Source: Tanytarsus gracilentus (taxonomy: Eukaryota > Arthropoda > Insecta > Diptera > Chironomidae). From it: a DNA stretch of 64,000 bases. Under the pieces are notes generated by a model, which saw only the letters and a list, made by a program, of their open reading frames with translations, was not told the origin of the DNA and did not search any database. Positions 60,357 to 64,000 of the stretch are shown here, in pieces. How positions within the stretch are numbered: position 1 is the stretch's first letter; the number at the start of each line of letters is the position of its first letter. The translations under genes and the position numbers were made by a program. The DNA lies in contig JAXRKN010000038.1 of the NCBI GenBank assembly GCA_038502055.1, positions 2,542,001-2,606,000 on the forward strand. Reading direction: 5' to 3'.

Positions 60357-63300
60357 TTATGTGATTAAACGTGAATAGCACGATAATATAATTGATGACA
60401 ATAATATTATTATGCAATGGAGTGCGAGATGTCGGTGATGATGATGATTATTTGCACTCGAGTCCATTATCCCATTATTTTCGTAACTGTCAATTCCATT
60501 CGACACCTTATTGATGTGAATGGGTGGCTTGCGTGTTGCAAGTATTTGAATATTTGGCATATTTCTATTTGAGTCTGTCGAGAGGGGAGAGAGAAAAAAA
60601 TTAAATTAAAATTATATTAATTGTGACTTAATCACTGTCAGCTACTTACCAACATACACATCGTCATCTTCACTCGAGCTGTAAATGTTGTCGTCATAGT
60701 CGGGATGGAAATTATTTTTAGGCGGTGTCGGATGAAGTTCTTTAATTGTTGTCAAAACATTTTTATTGCCACCCCTACTAACTTCATTCGTTTCACTCGG
60801 CTGCTTTTGTGGTGCTCTGCGCGTTGGTCCAGGAATTTCTGAATTTGACACCGTTGAAAAAAATTAATTACAAATCATTTTTGTAAAACTCTCACCATAG
60901 AGACGAATGCTACTGTCGACTTCGCCTAGAGAATTTTTGGCTATACATCGATAGCTGCCCACGTCCTCCTTCTCAAATTTCTTCACAGTCACAGTCATTT
61001 TCATCTCATATAGACTTTTCGAGTACTCTTGTACGTTATATTTCGATGAGGACACAATCATTTCACCTTTTAGTGAAAATATGCGTTAAAAATGTTTTAG
61101 TTAATTTTCAAAAATCTCCTCATACCCGAATCTTTCACCCAATAATTGATTGATTTCGGACTAGCCTCAACGTGACACTCAATTTGTACGTCAGTTCCTA
61201 AGGGCGCACCCACCTTTATTGTGGAAAATTTATTAAGTGAAAAATATAGTTTTTTTTATCACTAATGCAAAAATAAGGTTAAGTAAGTGTTCACACCGAT
61301 GAAAGTTCACTTACCAGTTGATTTGGGACCTTTTTTTTATTTGCATGCGGAGAAAGAAGGGAAAAATAATTTATTTGCTCTCGTAAAAATTTCATTTTGC
61401 ATACATGAAATTCCATAATGTACTCACATGAATAACTGGATTAACTGTCGCATTGCAAAAGAGAGAGAGCAAAAATGAAATTTATTAAAGTCTATTTGTT
61501 TGGAGGATAAAAGTGATAAGAAAGGAAAATATTTTCAGGTATATTGAGCCCTTAATCCTTCATCTCATGGAAGCTACTTTATTCTCCTCTTAGCTGCTAT
61601 CATCATCAGCAACAAGTTCGAAATTTTCTACAAAACATTCACATATGCTAACCCCCATTTCTTCAACATGATAGAAATTTCCATTTTCAATAGACAGAGG
61701 AATTGAATAAGAAAGCGATTACCTTTGAACAGAATGTAAAATAACATCATAAAACACAATAACAACATGTTCATATTTGTTAGTGCCATATTGGGGGGAG
61801 GATGAAGAAAGCATATAGTGTTTAGAGAGGTTTTTAGACAGCAGCACCAGAGAAGATGTGCGACAATGTGAAAAGGGGAGAGGAAAATAACGATATTGGA
61901 AAGTTTATGACATTGTGAAATGTTTTGTGGGTGAAAATATTTCACAACTCTCATTGTAATCCATGAGGTAGCTTAGCGCAGATAAACTTCAAAATTGTAT
62001 TAATAAAAATTTTTTGTTAATAAAAATATTCTGTAAAATTACTTACAGTGTATGTTGAGGGAAATTCGTTTGGAAACTGATGGTGGAACTGAATTTGACG
62101 CGATGCACCTTTAGAGAGAAATATTACAAATATGACAAAGTCAAGGACTAAAAATATTTTTGCATGCTCAACTTATTTAAAAAATTCAAATCTTTTTTTT
62201 TTCAAATTTATTTTCCATTTTAATAAATTGAGTATTAAGAACTCTTTTCATCCCTTGGCTCTAAAAATGAAAATTTAAACAAGATTATAAACAACTCACA
62301 AATATGATCCCATCTCGCTTCGGGCGATTTTTGCCAATTTTAAAACTTCGCCCCTAAACGATGTTACTGTAAAGTGGATGGAAGAGAAAGTTTTTGTTTT
62401 GTGAGTTTTTAGTTTGAAAAGATTTAAGTGAGAGATAAAGAAAACACTTACCAGGAGTTTTTGAACCCATCGAGTCTTTGAGAATTATCTCATTTCCATC
62501 TTCTCTCCTCCACGTCACAATTGGCTCGGGATAGCCTCGTGCTCTGTCGACATAAATGCAAACGATAATAATAGATTTCATCTCTGCTTTTTTGTTTTTT
62601 TTTCTTAACGCTCCATTCAAGCAAATAGTTCTTAATACAATATAAAGAAAAATATGGGAATGATGATGATGGTGGGAACTTCAAAAGCAGGAAGAAGAAT
62701 TATGAAAAGAAATTAAACTTAAAAAGCTATCAAGCATAGCTAACTGTCTGCAAGGAAAGAGTTTATGTTCTTTTCTCAACGAGAATTAAATTTTTCATGT
62801 TTTATCTCATTTTGTAGAACACAATTTATGTTCAATTTGAAAAGCAAACTGAGACTGAAGCAAGTGCAAAAAGTAAATGAAATCAAGGGCAAAAATGATT
62901 GCTTTAATCTGAAGCACTTTTATGGATTTTCACAGACGAAAAAAGTTGAGGAACAAAAATAAAATGATTAATTTTAAAAAATAATGCACCACTTGTTTTT
63001 TATTAAATTAATAATAACTCATCGAAGTTAAAAACTTCCCTTAATCAAATTTAATTAAGCAATTAAAAGTCTTTCCACATCTTCTTTTAATATTTTCTGC
63101 ATATAAACTTTCTCTCTCGCAACTACAGAAAATAATTTATTAGAGAAAATTGTGAATTACACTGGAAGAAGAATGTTCACGACCCAACAATAAATTTTAT
63201 ATAAACTTTTATTCTCATCTTCATCTCATTATCATCATCAACAAGAAACATAACAAAGAAGACGTCTTTGAGTGAAGAAGAGTTTCGTAACAGCATTAAA

Positions 63301-63919
63301 TTTACAGAAAAATAGGAAAACTCTTCATAAATATTTTGCCAGATTTTATGATTTATTCTTGCATTAAACTGCTTTGCTATGAAATGTGCTATTTAACTCG
63401 CTCTCACTCCATGTTGTAAAGATGCACTTTTCATAAGAAAAGAGGAAGAAAATGAAAAAGTAGAAGAAAAACGAAATAAAACGCGTCAAAAGTTTTTCCC
63501 ATTCGAATGGAAATTTAACAGATGTTGCTCTCATGAATATATGTTTGTGACGGGAAATGAGAACAAGAAGAAGAGTGCGAGGAAAAATTTAACACTTTCG
63601 GCAAATGAAGAGAGAAGAATATTTTTAAAGATTCTTTTATGATTTCCTCATCTTCACATTAAAGACATTTTATATTTTCAAGTAAAAAAATGACAAAAAG
63701 AGCGAAAAATAAAACAGATTTTAAAAATCGATTTTAACCTCAATCATAGAATTTCTCATGGCTAAAAATCAATCAATTGCAGATGGATAAACTTAAAATA
63801 AACCGAAAGATTATTTACCTGCAAGTCAATTTTACAGAATTTCCTTCAGGCGATATAACATCTTGCGATGTCTCCTCATTTATGAAATCGGGTGGAATGA
63901 CAACGTCCAAATATCCAAT
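60357..63919 (-). CDS. Dpr-interacting protein (DIP)-type Ig protein, 3' part
   Basis: Neuronal immunoglobulin-superfamily surface protein; DIPs bind Dpr proteins to specify synaptic partners. Ten minus-strand exons: 63919-63819, 62543-62452, 62366-62300, 62108-62047, 61444-61428, 61329-61315, 61213-61126, 61066-60896, 60838-60650 and 60574-60357, giving 339 residues, with upstream exons (signal peptide, Ig1) beyond the window. GYLDVVIPPDF joins Ig1 to Ig2. Ig2 runs from VKLTCRARGYPEPIVTWRRE to EMGSYLCIASNSVPPSVSKR. The Ig2-Ig3 link FNPVIHVPNQLVGAPLG is pieced from two microexons. Ig3 runs from DVQIECHVEASP to EDVGSYRCIAKNSLGEVDSSIRLYE. A low-complexity stalk with acidic and His-rich stretches follows. 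The final hydrophobic segment (ALHCIIILLSSIIL) suggests a GPI anchor. Phases agree at every junction. Which of the DIP paralogs it is cannot be told; lachesin is a more distant alternative. Confidence 0.92.
61445..62046 (-). other. DIP intron, 0.6 kb
   Basis: Lies between the exon encoding CIASNSVPPSVSKR and the 17-nt microexon. The donor is GTAAGT at 62046 and the acceptor is CGACAG at 61445-61450, preceded by a CT-rich tract. The open frame on the same strand at 61628-61954 is not part of any Ig domain. Confidence 0.75.
62544..63818 (-). other. DIP intron, 1.3 kb
   Basis: Separates the exon ending VKLTC from that beginning ARGYPEP. The donor is GTAAAT and the acceptor GTCGACAG. No coding exon or repeat is recognised inside. 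Confidence 0.75.
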
Positions 63920-64000
63920 CTGAAATTTGCCAGAGAATAAAAAAAAATCTTTTAACAAAATTATTCCCAAAAGTAAAAAAGTTTTGAGGATATTTCTTGT

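Noticed and set aside
61628..61954. 108-codon minus-strand open frame inside the DIP gene
   Set aside because: It lies within an intron between phase-matched Ig exons and shows no Ig-like cysteine/tryptophan pattern.
1..64000. CRISPR arrays, bacterial operons or phage genes
   Set aside because: The window is eukaryotic with spliced genes; no regularly spaced short repeats or prokaryotic coding patterns were seen.

Overview
The window is eukaryotic: AT-rich (GC roughly one third by eye), with spliced genes whose GT-AG introns are often only about 50-60 bp. The genes are an insect set (Drosha, xmas/TREX-2, a Dpr-interacting protein, PP2A-A, CLN3). Short introns, compact tandem clusters and insect-type secreted lipases and serine protease homologs suggest a dipteran, perhaps a nematoceran midge. 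That placement is inference; no species marker is visible.

Layout. (1) 1-1233: last coding exon of a C2H2 zinc-finger protein on +, with most of the gene to the left of the window. (2) 1234-27913: a gene desert of about 26.7 kb with no credible coding exon. It holds a foldback/MULE-like element with an apparent 9-bp target duplication (18845-19916) and a minisatellite-bearing element with inverted 11-bp ends (20754-21648). (3) 27914-45876: a dense housekeeping block: mitochondrial tRNA 2-thiouridylase (-), CLN3 (-), Drosha (+), PP2A scaffold subunit A (-), xmas/GANP (+) and phosphomannomutase (-). (4) 46113-54763: two secreted-protein clusters: three lipases of the pancreatic-lipase family in tandem (+), then three chymotrypsin-fold serine protease homologs (+, -, +), all of which have lost the catalytic serine. 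(5) 54764-60356: about 5.6 kb without a recognisable gene. (6) 60357-63919: the 3' ten exons of a Dpr-interacting protein (DIP) gene on -, running off the right edge, with two consecutive microexons of 17 and 15 nt.

Functional relations. The housekeeping genes serve unrelated processes (mitochondrial tRNA thiolation, lysosome, microRNA processing, phosphatase scaffold, mRNA export, glycosylation precursors). Their neighbourhood looks like ordinary packing, with divergent (PP2A-A/xmas) and convergent (Drosha/PP2A-A, xmas/PMM) pairs. The lipase and protease-homolog clusters are local gene families grown by duplication, with striking turnover of intron positions between paralogs.

Exon models were built by hand from splice consensus, reading-frame phase and family similarity. 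Every spliced model closes in frame, but none has been tested against transcripts. Individual boundaries could be off by a base or two where I counted positions by hand.
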